In this document: positions 53,065 to 62,533 of the stretch, one piece after another | Layout of the letters: every line of letters starts with the position of its first letter | How positions within the stretch are numbered: position 1 is the first letter of the stretch | Assembly (NCBI GenBank): GCA_024704765.1 | Contig: JAKMXF010000022.1 | Span: 124,001-188,000, forward strand | Direction: 5' to 3' | Length of the DNA stretch: 64,000 bases | DNA from: Oopsacas minuta | Lineage: Eukaryota > Porifera > Hexactinellida > Lyssacinosida > Leucopsacidae | Notes under the pieces: model-generated | The model's database searches: none | Told to the model about the DNA's origin: nothing | The model's input: only the letters and a program-made list of their open reading frames with translations | Made by a program: the position numbers and the translations under genes

Positions 53065-54558
53065 TTAGGAATTCTTTTGTGGGACCTTGATTGTCACTGT
53101 CTTGACCTCCGAGTACTGCTGGACACCGTATTCGCCCAGTTCACGTCCACTCCCAGACATCTTGTAGCCTCCGAAGGGAGCTTGTGGCTCCAGTACATCA
53201 TAACAGTTGACCCATACAGTTCCAGCACGAAGTGAGTGAGCTATTTTTAGTGCTGACTCAATATTAGTAGTGAATACTGAAGCTGCTAGCCCGTACATAG
53301 TGGCGTTTCCTCGCTCAATCACTTCATCGATAGTTTTAAATTTCATGATCTGCATCACTGGTCCGAAGATCTCCTCTTTAGCAATTTTCATATTGTCGGT
53401 GACGTTAGAGAAGATTGTCGGTTCGATGAAGTACCCCTTGTCTCCCCATCTCTTGCCACCACACTCCAATTTGGCTCCTTCTTTCTTCCCACTCTCGACT
53501 AGTCCCAGGATCTTCTCGAACTGAATCTGGTCCACTTGTGGCCCCTGTCCAATCCCAGCGCAAAAAGGATCGCCTATTTTGGTGGTCATAGCTTTCTCAA
53601 TTGTCTTCTTGAGGAATTCATCATAAATATCTTCTTGTACGTAACAACGGGATCCAGCACAACAACATTGTCCCTGGTTGAAGAAGAGTGCGAAATGGCT
53701 CATTTTTACTGCGTAGTCGATGTCTGCATCTTTGAGAATAATGTTAGGACTCTTGCCTCCCAATTCTAAGGTTACATTCTTCAAGTTGGTTCTACCAGCT
53801 GCCTGCATGATCAAGTGTCCCACCTCAGTAGATCCTGTGAATGCTACCTTGTCGATTTCCATATGCTCTGAAATGGCAGCTCCAGCTGTCGGACCGTATC
53901 CTGGAATTACATTAACCACGCCTGGAGGGAATCCCGCCTCTTTGATGAGGGAGGCTAGATAGAGTCCTGTGAGAGGAGTTTGTTCAGCTAATTTCAGAAT
54001 GACTACATTACCAGTAGTCAATGCGGGAGCCAGTTTCCATGCAGCCATTAGAAGCGGGAAGTTCCATGGGATTATCTGACCTACTATACCAATTGGTTCG
54101 TGACGAGTGTAAGTAAAGAAGTTACCGTCAATTGGGATTGTCTTTCCCTGAATCTTGTCAGCCCAGCCAGCATAATATTTGAATACTTTTATCACCAAGG
54201 GCAAGTCAACATCCAGAGCATCCTTATATGGCTTTCCGTTATCCAGAGTCTCTAGCTTTGCGATGTGCTCCCTGTCCCTTTCAATCAGCTGAGCCAGCTT
54301 GTAGAGAAGCATTCCTCGGGCTGAGGAGTCTGTAAGCCGCCATACACTTCCTAGTTCAAACGCCTTCTTGGCTGCTTCGACTGCCTTATCTACATCAGCT
54401 TTATCTCCTTCTTCAATGTCGCAGAGCTTCTCTCCAGTAGATGGATTGATAACAGGGAACTTCTTACCGCTTACAGACGGTATGAATTCATTGTTGATGA
54501 ATATTTGAGTGTGAGTAAGCTTCAGCTTCTCTCCCGTACCTGGAATTACTACCTCCAT
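53065..54558 (-). CDS. Aldehyde dehydrogenase, ALDH1/ALDH2 family
   Basis: A single-exon protein of 497 residues, full length. It oxidises aldehydes to acids with NAD+. Catalytic residues are present: Cys299 (middle of 'GQCCCAGS'), general base Glu265 ('LELGGKSPN'), Asn166 ('PWNFPLL') and the cofactor Lys189. The nucleotide-fold motif 'FTGSTEVG' is at about 240. The absence of a mitochondrial presequence favours a cytosolic ALDH1-type enzyme, which could act on retinal or general aldehydes; the substrate is not decided by sequence alone. The start is the first ATG, 495 bp from the divergent copine-like gene, with a TATA-like box about 80 bp upstream. Confidence 0.95.
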   Translation of the reverse strand: MEVVIPGTGEKLKLTHTQIFINNEFIPSVSGKKFPVINPSTGEKLCDIEEGDKADVDKAVEAAKKAFELGSVWRLTDSSARGMLLYKLAQLIERDREHIAKLETLDNGKPYKDALDVDLPLVIKVFKYYAGWADKIQGKTIPIDGNFFTYTRHEPIGIVGQIIPWNFPLLMAAWKLAPALTTGNVVILKLAEQTPLTGLYLASLIKEAGFPPGVVNVIPGYGPTAGAAISEHMEIDKVAFTGSTEVGHLIMQAAGRTNLKNVTLELGGKSPNIILKDADIDYAVKMSHFALFFNQGQCCCAGSRCYVQEDIYDEFLKKTIEKAMTTKIGDPFCAGIGQGPQVDQIQFEKILGLVESGKKEGAKLECGGKRWGDKGYFIEPTIFSNVTDNMKIAKEEIFGPVMQIMKFKTIDEVIERGNATMYGLAASVFTTNIESALKIAHSLRAGTVWVNCYDVLEPQAPFGGYKMSGSGRELGEYGVQQYSEVKTVTIKVPQKNS

Positions 54559-54635
54559 CAGATGGCGAATACAAATTAGATAACTAGTTGAGTTGAATTG
54601 AATAGTAAAATGATTGTCTAGTTAGGTACCCGAGG

Positions 54636-54643
54636 TATTTATA
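54636..54643 (-). promoter_or_regulatory. TATA-like box of the aldehyde dehydrogenase gene
   Basis: TATAAATA on the minus strand, in a locally less AT-rich stretch (CGGGTACCTCGAGG-like context is near), lies about 78 bp upstream of the ATG at 54558. Spacing fits a 5' UTR of some 50 nt. Confidence 0.4.
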
Positions 54644-54812
54644 CAGATTATGGGTTGGGTTCTAAAGTAATTCAATCATGATGTAACAGTATGTCATCTA
54701 CAAATCTTGACTATATGGTTTCGAAACTGACAGTAAATTTTATCAATTTAGTTATCCAAATTGATTAGGACAAAATACCATCTATGATTTCTGAGGAACA
54801 AACTCCACTAGG

Positions 54813-54943
54813 TAATGATGTTTAGGGAAACATCATTCCATAGGAAACTCTGTTTCTCCGAGTGTTTCCCCTTGCGCACTTAGCAACACGTACGCGGGTC
54901 AAGGAAACGGGAAAAAGTATTCCGTGTTTCCCTAAACATCATT
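54813..54943. mobile_element. 131-bp MITE with perfect 18-bp TIRs and 7-bp target duplication
   Basis: AATGATGTTTAGGGAAAC at 54814-54831 is exactly inverted at 54926-54943. The direct repeat CACTAGG flanks the element at 54806-54812 and 54944-54950. The left end also folds on itself (AATGATGTTT with AAACATCATT, 4-nt loop). GAAAC/GTTTC subterminal motifs recur inside. There is no ORF. The 7-bp duplication suggests a hAT-like or other non-mariner transposase. Confidence 0.8.
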
Positions 54944-55053
54944 CACTAGGAATAATGTTTGGGGAAACAGGATTCCCTATTACACCTGGTTTTAGTAACA
55001 ACCAATTATAATACGTATTTGCTCTTCACACAGAGACACTTATGAATTAGATA

Positions 55054-57123
55054 ATGCTATCGCATCACTCAACACATCCCCTCTCGTTAAATATCAGTTT
55101 ATCTGAAATAAGAGTACGCAACGAATATTCGCTTATCAGTTGTGTTATATTCGTCAAACATTCCACAACACACGAATTCAATTTCCTCTCAGCAACTGAC
55201 TTCGTAGAGAACCCAGGGATTGGTGGATTTGTAACTTTCCATCAAGACATTCGTGTTGAGTGGCTAATTGACTGGGATCAACAAATAAGAATAGAACTCC
55301 GTACACTTGAATTAACTAACGAGTATGTAACGACTGAGACACAAGAACCATTGCTAGTTGCATGTGCAGAGTTCCCATTAACTTGTACGCTGGTGGCTGG
55401 AAAAGAGTTCTGTATCCCTCTAGAAGGGGCAGATGGTATTCAGTGTAGTGTCCTACATATGAATACAAGAGACCTGGAGGAGAATAAGCTCACTCTAATA
55501 TTCAAATGCTCCACAGAAGTATCTATTGAGAATAAGTCTAAGAGAGATTTGTTCTCGAAGCTTCTCCGCAAAGAAGAATTTAGAGATAATAAGCACACAA
55601 ACAAATTGCATTTAGACCTTGCTACCAAGTATCGGACTGGAGTAATGCAACCGTTCTTATCAAGCGAATTGAGAGATTTTTCTGAGGTAATTGAATGGGA
55701 TAAAATGTATGTGTCTGTTTCGAGTATAAAAGAATTCAATCTTGATAATAAGGTCTGGATACGATTATGGCAACGAGATGAACAGGAATATTCACATAAA
55801 ATATTTCAAACCTGTGAAACTCTCAGAGCAATACTCACTTGTGAACATGAGACTAATGGTAGACGAATAGAACTCAAATCTATACAAACAGAGAAAGGAC
55901 ATCAATATATAAATTCTAGCTCCATCGATATACATGAGTGCAGGATTGTGAAGTTCCCAACAGCAGTAGACTATTTGTTGGGGGGACATGAGATTAGTTT
56001 GACACTAGCAATCGATTTCACAGTTTCCAACGGAAACTATACCCTCTCTTCTTCATACCACCATCTCACACCTAGCGACGATAACTTATACGTGGAATGT
56101 ATCAAATCGGTAATTAATTTCACTCAGAAATTCTCTAATAATTCGCATTCAAATTTGCCAATAATTGCTTATGGTTTCGGAGCAGCGCCTGTGCACTTAG
56201 GCCAGATATCACAATGTTTTGCTCTGAACCAAGAGGAGCGAAACCCCACAATACTCAGTTCAGATAAACTATGGTATCACTACACTAATATAGTTAAGAA
56301 CACAGAGCCAGCTCGCCTCGCCTCTCTACGTCATGTTATTCACAAATGTCTGCATGACGTCATGGCTCAAGAGAGGTATATTCAATACCGAGTATGTTAT
56401 GTCCTAACAACTGGTAATATCTGTGATATGTTAGAAGTGAAAGAATTGTTAGTGGAGTCTGCGAAATACCCTCTCTCTATTGTATTTATAGGTGTAGGAG
56501 ATCAGAAAGGATCCGAGAAATTAGAAGAATTAACTAATACAGATAAACTTATCAGTTCTAATGGCAGTAAGACTGTAAGATCTAATATTCTATACCGAAA
56601 TTGGAAATCACTCAAATTTGAAACACTAAACAAAGGTCAGAATATATTATCTGCTATATCCCTCAATCTAACTTCAATTCTCCTAGAACAATTTAGAGAT
56701 TATTACAGGCTAATGAATTTAGAACCTCCAAGACCAATAGACACACGAAGCTCTCCAGGAGCTCCTTACCGTTCTCTGACGAAGCAGACTTCTCTATACG
56801 GTCATTATGTATCAGCAAATGTCAGTGATATAAAAGTGTTCCAAGAAGCACAACTACAACAACCTCCTAATATATCACTCAAGAATGAATGTTCAATAGG
56901 ACATGTAGCTACACCTGAGAGTATTTCTCTTATCAAACCGATCATTTTAGGCTCAGAACTTACCTCAACCCCTCTTAGTCCGCAGCAGACTACTCTGCTA
57001 GAATACAGCTCGTATCTCACTCCATTAACTGATGAGGATAACGATCTATCTCATTCATCAATTACACCATTATTAGCACACGAAGATTCTCTTAAAATAC
57101 ATAATTTGAATATTGATGATTAG
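55054..57123 (+). CDS. Copine-like protein lacking obvious C2 calcium ligands
   Basis: A single-exon protein of 689 residues. The layout is that of copines: a C2A-like region (about 8-130), a C2B-like region (about 215-290) and a copine-type von Willebrand A domain (about 306-550). The vWA part is clear: 'DYLLGGHEISLTLAIDFTVS' resembles copine 'DFLLGG.QI.FTVAIDFTASN', with 'PIIAYGFGAAP' and 'YPLSIVFIGVGD' further on. The MIDAS-like 'DFTVSNG' is kept. Copines bind membranes in a calcium-dependent way through their C2 domains, but the usual Asp clusters (SDPF/Y) are not seen here. A 120-residue Ser/Pro-rich tail extends past the usual copine end. It may be a divergent, calcium-independent member. 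Confidence 0.7.
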   Translation: MLSHHSTHPLSLNISLSEIRVRNEYSLISCVIFVKHSTTHEFNFLSATDFVENPGIGGFVTFHQDIRVEWLIDWDQQIRIELRTLELTNEYVTTETQEPLLVACAEFPLTCTLVAGKEFCIPLEGADGIQCSVLHMNTRDLEENKLTLIFKCSTEVSIENKSKRDLFSKLLRKEEFRDNKHTNKLHLDLATKYRTGVMQPFLSSELRDFSEVIEWDKMYVSVSSIKEFNLDNKVWIRLWQRDEQEYSHKIFQTCETLRAILTCEHETNGRRIELKSIQTEKGHQYINSSSIDIHECRIVKFPTAVDYLLGGHEISLTLAIDFTVSNGNYTLSSSYHHLTPSDDNLYVECIKSVINFTQKFSNNSHSNLPIIAYGFGAAPVHLGQISQCFALNQEERNPTILSSDKLWYHYTNIVKNTEPARLASLRHVIHKCLHDVMAQERYIQYRVCYVLTTGNICDMLEVKELLVESAKYPLSIVFIGVGDQKGSEKLEELTNTDKLISSNGSKTVRSNILYRNWKSLKFETLNKGQNILSAISLNLTSILLEQFRDYYRLMNLEPPRPIDTRSSPGAPYRSLTKQTSLYGHYVSANVSDIKVFQEAQLQQPPNISLKNECSIGHVATPESISLIKPIILGSELTSTPLSPQQTTLLEYSSYLTPLTDEDNDLSHSSITPLLAHEDSLKIHNLNIDD

Positions 57124-57236
57124 AATATTTATCTTATCTGTAATATATCTATGTTATTCTTAATTTTTGTATTTTTTCTCGATTTTATTACTATCGAATT
57201 ACATAGTTACTCGTATTACGTAAAAGTATAAATATA

Positions 57237-58144
57237 TTATTCGAAAATTAAGTATTTTTTGATGAACTCTTCAGAAAAATTCTCTTTCACCATTTTGTCT
57301 AATTTGTGAGATTGTTCAGCAGATAACTCATCCTTCCAGCCCCCAACTATTCCCTTCCTCAAAAAATTAGCCCCTCACGCATCATAGAGGATCTGTTGGT
57401 CAATTCGTTGGTCCGCATTGCTTCAAAATCAGTTTCTTTTACTATTGTGTCGTATATCTCTTCATTAAATGGTAATCCGAGGAAATGAGATAATTCTTCT
57501 ACTCTCTGTTTAAACTCAGCCTTCAATTCTTCATATGAAATAATCAGCAAGTTAGATTCTTCTTTGTGTTGAATGTATCCTTTTATATGTTTGAAATATC
57601 CTATGCCATCAGTATCCACAAACAGGTTGAAAAACTGTTCAAAAGTCCCTTCATAATTTAACATATTCATTCTTGTAAAATGATGGTATGCAGATACTAG
57701 AATATCTTTAGGGTTCCTGTATACATATAAGTACTTTGCTGATGGATTTATCGGCAGATACTCATGAGGCCTGTGAGTGGAGAAAAGTCTTGGAGAAGGG
57801 AGAGATTCTACTTCGGATATTATGGGTAGTCTCTTGGAGTATTCACCAAATTTGGTAACAACATCCTCTGTTAACTCTTCTAATTGAGGAATATCAAGAT
57901 CAGTATTTTGTTTTTCTAGAGGACCGTCTAATGGCTTGCCTGTTTTCAATATAGCAATAATATGACATAGCCAATTAGTACCACTCTTTGGGAAAGAACA
58001 CACAAATATATCAGTGTCACGAGGTTTGAAATTTGCTATTACGTCATCAATCCATTCCTTCGTTGTTAGAGCTGGAAACAGATAACCACCATGAAATCCG
58101 AATTTTATTTTCCCATAGCGAGCTGTATCTTCAGATGATGCCAT
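57237..58144 (-). CDS. Cytosolic sulfotransferase with a frameshift before its last 40 residues
   Basis: SULT enzymes transfer sulfate from PAPS to small hydroxyls or amines. The first frame runs from ATG 58144 to a TGA at 57361-57359. It contains the 5'-phosphosulfate loop 'FPKSGTNWL', the catalytic His region 'STHRPHEYLP' and the 3'-phosphate site 'YRNPKDILVSAYHH'. It stops at 'MMREGLIF'. Immediately after, in another frame, the sequence encodes 'FLRKGIVGGWKDELSAEQ' and continues to a stop at 57239-57237. This is the universal C-terminal PAPS/KTVE-side motif RKGxxGDWK. A run of six A (57361-57366, plus strand) sits at the break. It is a one-base frameshift: sequencing error, polymorphism or decay. 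An intron is not plausible, as the gap would be about 20 nt. The longer upstream frame (to 58210) has an earlier ATG but a hydrophobic, non-SULT start. Confidence 0.85.
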
Positions 58145-58326
58145 TATTCTAAAGTGTATACACGTACATGCAATTATATAATAAAATGGTGGAATACATT
58201 TCTTTAACATGAACAGAATATTTCTACTTTAAGATTTGATAAATAAATAATATCTGAACAATAAATAATCCTGTTTCTACTATTTCTGTTTCATCACGAC
58301 TACTAATGTCTTGTATAGCACGAAAG

Positions 58327-59346
58327 CTAAATAGGTTGAGCTGGTAGATTGTCTCTTCCGTGTGGAGAGTCCCAGTCCAATTCCGGTCCCATCGTTACAA
58401 TAGAGTATGTATTGAGTTTATTGTGACTCTTCATGTAATGATGCTTGATATGCTTCAAATTAATAGTCTCCTTTACCTCTGGTATACTGTATACTTCTCT
58501 TAGGAAACCAGATAAGTTTGGGTAGTCCTGTATCCTCTTTATGTTACACTTGAAATGCTGTACATAGACCGGATCGAACCTAATGAGAGTAACAAATAGA
58601 CGTATGTCTGCCTCTGTGAATTTATCTCCACATAGATATCTCTGTTTAGAAAGAATATCTTCTAACTTATCCAGAGTACTGAACAACTCAATTACAGCTT
58701 TATCGTATGCTTGTTGAGTAGTAGCAAACCCACACTTATACACACCGTTATTTACACCATTGTAAATTATATCGTTAATTTCATCAATCTTACCTCTGAG
58801 TGGTTCTGGATAGAAATCACGATCTGGATGTTTTGCTAGATTATTGAATCCTGAGTTTAATATACGGATTATCTCAGAGCTCTCATTGTTGACAATAGTT
58901 TTCTGCTTTTTGTCGTAGAGTATAGGTACACTATGTCTCCCAGTGTACTTCTCATTTGTATGTAGATATATTTGCTTGATGAAGCTGAAACCATGGACGG
59001 ACTCCTCGGTAGAGCCATCTTCCACCGGAGTGAATGACCAACCTCCCTCACCTAGTAGCCAATGTACTACATTAACAGTAATTACGTCATCAAGACCCTT
59101 TAACATCCGCATAATAAGCGTCCTATGTGCCCAGGGACAAGCATAAGAAACATACAAATGGTAACGTTTGTCTTCAGCTGGGAAACTTTTTGAAGGCACC
59201 ATCTCTCTGAACTCGGACGGAGGACGAATGAATTCGCCTTTCTCGATAATAGTATTGCTTAACGTTGCCATCTTACATTTGTGACTAGTAAAATTTGATA
59301 AGTTTAAATTTCCAATTACTTTAAATAGTAATCTAGTTACTCTCAT
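58327..59346 (-). CDS. Glutathionyl-hydroquinone reductase (Xi-class GST)
   Basis: A single-exon protein of 339 residues. Xi-class GSTs (ECM4/YqjG type) reduce glutathionyl-hydroquinones. The thioredoxin-fold motif 'YACPWAHRTLIMR' holds the catalytic cysteine. 'GRHSVPILYDKK', 'IVNNESSEIIRIL', and the C-terminal domain 'LCGDKFTEADIRLFVTLIRF' with 'YVQHFKCN' are family hallmarks. Two starts are possible: ATG 59346, which adds 25 residues rich in Arg, Leu and Asn with no acidic residue and would suit a mitochondrial presequence, and ATG 59271 ('MATLSNTIIEKG'). The stop lies 182 bp upstream (in genomic order) of the sulfotransferase start, both on the minus strand. Confidence 0.9.
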   Translation of the reverse strand: MRVTRLLFKVIGNLNLSNFTSHKCKMATLSNTIIEKGEFIRPPSEFREMVPSKSFPAEDKRYHLYVSYACPWAHRTLIMRMLKGLDDVITVNVVHWLLGEGGWSFTPVEDGSTEESVHGFSFIKQIYLHTNEKYTGRHSVPILYDKKQKTIVNNESSEIIRILNSGFNNLAKHPDRDFYPEPLRGKIDEINDIIYNGVNNGVYKCGFATTQQAYDKAVIELFSTLDKLEDILSKQRYLCGDKFTEADIRLFVTLIRFDPVYVQHFKCNIKRIQDYPNLSGFLREVYSIPEVKETINLKHIKHHYMKSHNKLNTYSIVTMGPELDWDSPHGRDNLPAQPI

Positions 59347-59801
59347 TCTAAGATACTACAAGATATTCGATATGATGCTAAAATTAATTATAAATTAATC
59401 ATTTTATAAACCAATGAAGATAGGAATTTGAAAATCTAAAATAAAAATATACTTGCGCGAATACCTCTGACTAACTGTTGAAACGAAAATACTATCACAT
59501 TTCATATTGCAAAAGGTGTGAAAATATGATTAATCATATAAAAAATCTGTAAATTTGTAATTACTTAATAGAAAGATATCTAGTTACTACTGTATGATGT
59601 TAAATTTAATATTAATTAATTAAAGAAATCATCTTAGAGAAATAATTATTCCACAAAAATTATTAATATATACTTTTCTGTTTCGTTCATTAAATTATTG
59701 TCTCATATAAAATTGGGAAGGTAATAGCCTGATAAATTGCTATAAGATTTGCAGACAAAATTTTGAATAAATCATTGTGATTGTTAATAATATCTAAGTA
59801 G
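59347..59801. other. Intergenic spacer, nothing recognised
   Basis: 455 bp of very AT-rich sequence between two minus-strand genes; it should contain the promoter of the GST gene and the 3' UTR of the SPIDR-like gene. No ORF or repeat recognised. Confidence 0.45.
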
Positions 59802-62258
59802 TCATGTGAGTATATGTTTCTTTTCTTCAAGATATACCTTAGTAAGACCACAGGGTAGAAAAAGCTTCTCCTGAATAAAACAAGATTCCATTTCTATCTC
59901 ATTACCTTTCAACTCTATCTTGTCATACTGCTTTCCTTCTCCTACCTTTGGTAATATCTTCTTTATTGTATCATCATGCAAATGGACAATGAGTTCAGTC
60001 TTCTCCATATTGTTACATTTTATTATCAAATCAAGATTGAACTTATCAATCGGGTTTGTTACAAATGCTTGACATTCATCACAATAGAACTCATTTCCCT
60101 GTGAGTACTCCTCTACTCCCTCACCACACCCCCCACACACCTGCCACACATAAGCACATTCCTCTACCACACCTTCAATGCTTCCTCTAACGTATACCAT
60201 GCTATTTACCTTATAATATTCACCAAATAGTGGATAGGAGGTAGGAGTTACGAAACTGAATTTATTTATAACTTTGTCTACCATTTCTGAGCCAAGCATT
60301 AATCCTGCATTTATTATTTCTATCAAATTACAGTATTTATCAGCAAGGAGAGGAGTAGGTCGCTCAGTTATTCTGCTTACAAAGATTGAACCCAGATAGA
60401 ATATTCTGCCACAAGATTCTTGTAAAGTATGTAATAACGACCTAGTTAACACTGGTTCTACGTACACCTGGAATAACTGGCAATTATCCCCCAGTAGGAA
60501 TAAAAAGCAACCAGACAATGGCCTACTGTGTTCTTCAATATCTCCATCCTGTATGGAGATAGGAACCTCTAACTGTGTGTGTTGTAACCTCCCTACTAAT
60601 GATGTTCTATATCTCTGCTCAGCTGTTGAATATTCTGATAATTCTGTAAGAGGATTAATTGCTGTAGAGTCAGAAAAATCTTTCAAAATATCGATTTGAG
60701 AGTTTAAGCTACCTGCTAGAATGTAGCAGTACCTCTGACTACCTGATAATGTCTGTATGATGGACATCAGGTGTAGTGATGTGTGTTTATTGACACGTGA
60801 TAGTACTTTGACACATTTCAATAACACAATGCTATTTAACAGCTGATACGGTTTAATAATTGTGTCATGCTTATCCAATATTGGAATGGGGAGTGATACC
60901 ACGAAACATTCGTCATTAGAGTCTCTTATAAATATTTGGAAATGTTGATCTAAGTTCATCTCTGTAACTTGAGTATCTGACAACTGTCTGGGATTAACAG
61001 CATGTGTAACATGCATTACAGTACCAGTTAATGTTATATCTTCCCATCTCTGTGATGCTAGTGCAGTTCTAAGAGGGTATTGGAATAGTTGTAATTGTAG
61101 TCCTGTATCTGTACATACAGTTGTAACAACTCTGTTATGTTTATGTATATCTTGTAAGTGTGATGAACGCCAAATATTAAATGTATTACAAGCGGGAGGA
61201 GTAGGTAGCTTGAGGTTCGTATTTGTCTCTGAAGAATCGCCGATAAATGAGAAATACGTGCAGAGAATAACAGGTGATTTCAGATGTCCTACGAGTAAGA
61301 ATGTCCATGGCGGACATATATTTACACAAGAGTTAGCTCTAATTCTTAGCATTTCTACAGTTTGATGAGTGAATAATATTGTAATTTTATTGCAGGTTCG
61401 AAATTTTTCATTTTCAGCTATTTTATCGGGAACTGGTTCATTGATAGCACAGATTGTGTTATATAGAGAGCCTTGTAAATGTATTGATTCTATACAAGCT
61501 GTAATAATCTCATTTCGGTCAATGCCATTAAGATGTGTATCTTGCTTCATATTATGATACCACATGTGTACGTCACTAGCTAGTCTTGGCGATAGTATCG
61601 TTATGTACTCAGCAAATCCTTCACTTATCAATTTCTTCTTTCGTTTGCGTGTTGGAGGTTCACTCTCGGTTAACTCATTAGAATTAGAGGGTGATAAAGT
61701 TTCTACCGTAGTCTTAATCCAATCTCCTATTGAATCTCTCCCAGTTTGTAAAGAAATATTGGAACAATTATTTACTCTGTCAATATACTCACTAAACGAT
61801 GTATTTGTAATTTCACATTTTACAGGAGTATCAGATGAAGTATTCAATGAGAAGAGTTCTTTAGAAGTTCTATTGAGTAGATTTGAATGATTCTCTATTC
61901 TACAAATATCTAATTTTGGTGTTTTGTTTGGAATTGTGAAGTTATCCGATTCTTGTTTAATTTCAAACTTTGAATTTGATTGAGGTGAAACTTTATCAAA
62001 AAAGTTCTTGTTACTATTGGTTGTCAATAAATCGTTTCCAAACCTTTGTAGAAAATTAGAAAGTTTCTTTCCAGAGACAATTTTATCTTTTGTCCTTTCT
62101 ATATCGACTCTTTTACCCAGAGGTAATTGTTCAGTTGCTCTAGTCCTTTTATGAGAAGAGATTTCTGTACCTTTTTTTGGTGTTGTTGTTACTTGCGCCA
62201 GAAAATCTGACAAATTTCTTGTATTAGAAATCGGATTATGAACACTATTCTTCTTCAT
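59802..62258 (-). CDS. SPIDR: SPIDR-like DNA repair scaffold
   Basis: A single-exon frame of 818 residues from ATG 62258 (open 36 bases upstream without an ATG; an AG just before suggests a possible upstream exon). The first 240 residues are Ser/Thr/Asn-rich and basic. Residues about 250-700 contain OB-fold-like strands ('ITLTGTVMHVTHAVNP', 'FQIFIRDSNDECFVVSLP', 'VPISIQDGD'). Near 725-755 a four-cysteine zinc ribbon is seen ('CGGCGEG' then 'CDECQ'), followed by a C-terminal OB-like segment ('LHDDTIKKILPK', 'MESCFIQEKLFL'). This order matches SPIDR, which bridges RAD51 and BLM in homologous recombination. The family call rests on the C-terminal part; another OB/zinc protein such as MEIOB is less likely. 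Confidence 0.6.
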   Translation of the reverse strand: MKKNSVHNPISNTRNLSDFLAQVTTTPKKGTEISSHKRTRATEQLPLGKRVDIERTKDKIVSGKKLSNFLQRFGNDLLTTNSNKNFFDKVSPQSNSKFEIKQESDNFTIPNKTPKLDICRIENHSNLLNRTSKELFSLNTSSDTPVKCEITNTSFSEYIDRVNNCSNISLQTGRDSIGDWIKTTVETLSPSNSNELTESEPPTRKRKKKLISEGFAEYITILSPRLASDVHMWYHNMKQDTHLNGIDRNEIITACIESIHLQGSLYNTICAINEPVPDKIAENEKFRTCNKITILFTHQTVEMLRIRANSCVNICPPWTFLLVGHLKSPVILCTYFSFIGDSSETNTNLKLPTPPACNTFNIWRSSHLQDIHKHNRVVTTVCTDTGLQLQLFQYPLRTALASQRWEDITLTGTVMHVTHAVNPRQLSDTQVTEMNLDQHFQIFIRDSNDECFVVSLPIPILDKHDTIIKPYQLLNSIVLLKCVKVLSRVNKHTSLHLMSIIQTLSGSQRYCYILAGSLNSQIDILKDFSDSTAINPLTELSEYSTAEQRYRTSLVGRLQHTQLEVPISIQDGDIEEHSRPLSGCFLFLLGDNCQLFQVYVEPVLTRSLLHTLQESCGRIFYLGSIFVSRITERPTPLLADKYCNLIEIINAGLMLGSEMVDKVINKFSFVTPTSYPLFGEYYKVNSMVYVRGSIEGVVEECAYVWQVCGGCGEGVEEYSQGNEFYCDECQAFVTNPIDKFNLDLIIKCNNMEKTELIVHLHDDTIKKILPKVGEGKQYDKIELKGNEIEMESCFIQEKLFLPCGLTKVYLEEKKHILT

Positions 62259-62336
62259 CACCAATCTTCCATTATTTGTTCGAATTACCCACAACTATGC
62301 ATTTAAATGTTTACATCATTAAATAATTAATAACTA

Positions 62337-62400
62337 CAGTCAAACTTGTCTATAACGGCCACTCATGTGCCGTGCAAAACGAGCGATTTTAAGTTAACAC
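62337..62400 (+). mobile_element. Mariner/pogo-like terminal sequence, one end only
   Basis: After a TA at 62335-62336, CAGTCAAACTTGTCTATAAC and the GGCCACTC after it follow the usual start of Tc1/mariner-superfamily MITE ends (CAGTCAAACCTGTCTATAAC). No inverted partner is seen before the next gene. Confidence 0.45.
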
Positions 62401-62533
62401 AATAAGTATTAAAATATTAATCCAGCGATAACCAATTTACAATACAAATACATACATGCTAGTATACATGTAGTAATACTCTACCAATTATACAGTTTTG
62501 ATTCAAATTAAAATAACATTATACTGCTCGCAA

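Larger units (their letters stand above)
54559..55053. other. Divergent spacer with a MITE
   Basis: 495 bp between the divergent aldehyde dehydrogenase and copine-like genes. It holds a TATA-like box and a TIR element (listed separately), with a diverged extra copy of the element end at about 54950-54985. Confidence 0.55.

Noticed and set aside
57340-57370. Intron as explanation of the sulfotransferase break
   Set aside because: The GT/AG pair available would remove about 20 nt, too short for any intron in this window, and the homopolymer explains the shift more simply.
59802-62258. MEIOB
   Set aside because: MEIOB is shorter (about 470 residues) and its OB repeats and cysteine spacing differ; the C-terminal ribbon and following segment fit SPIDR better.
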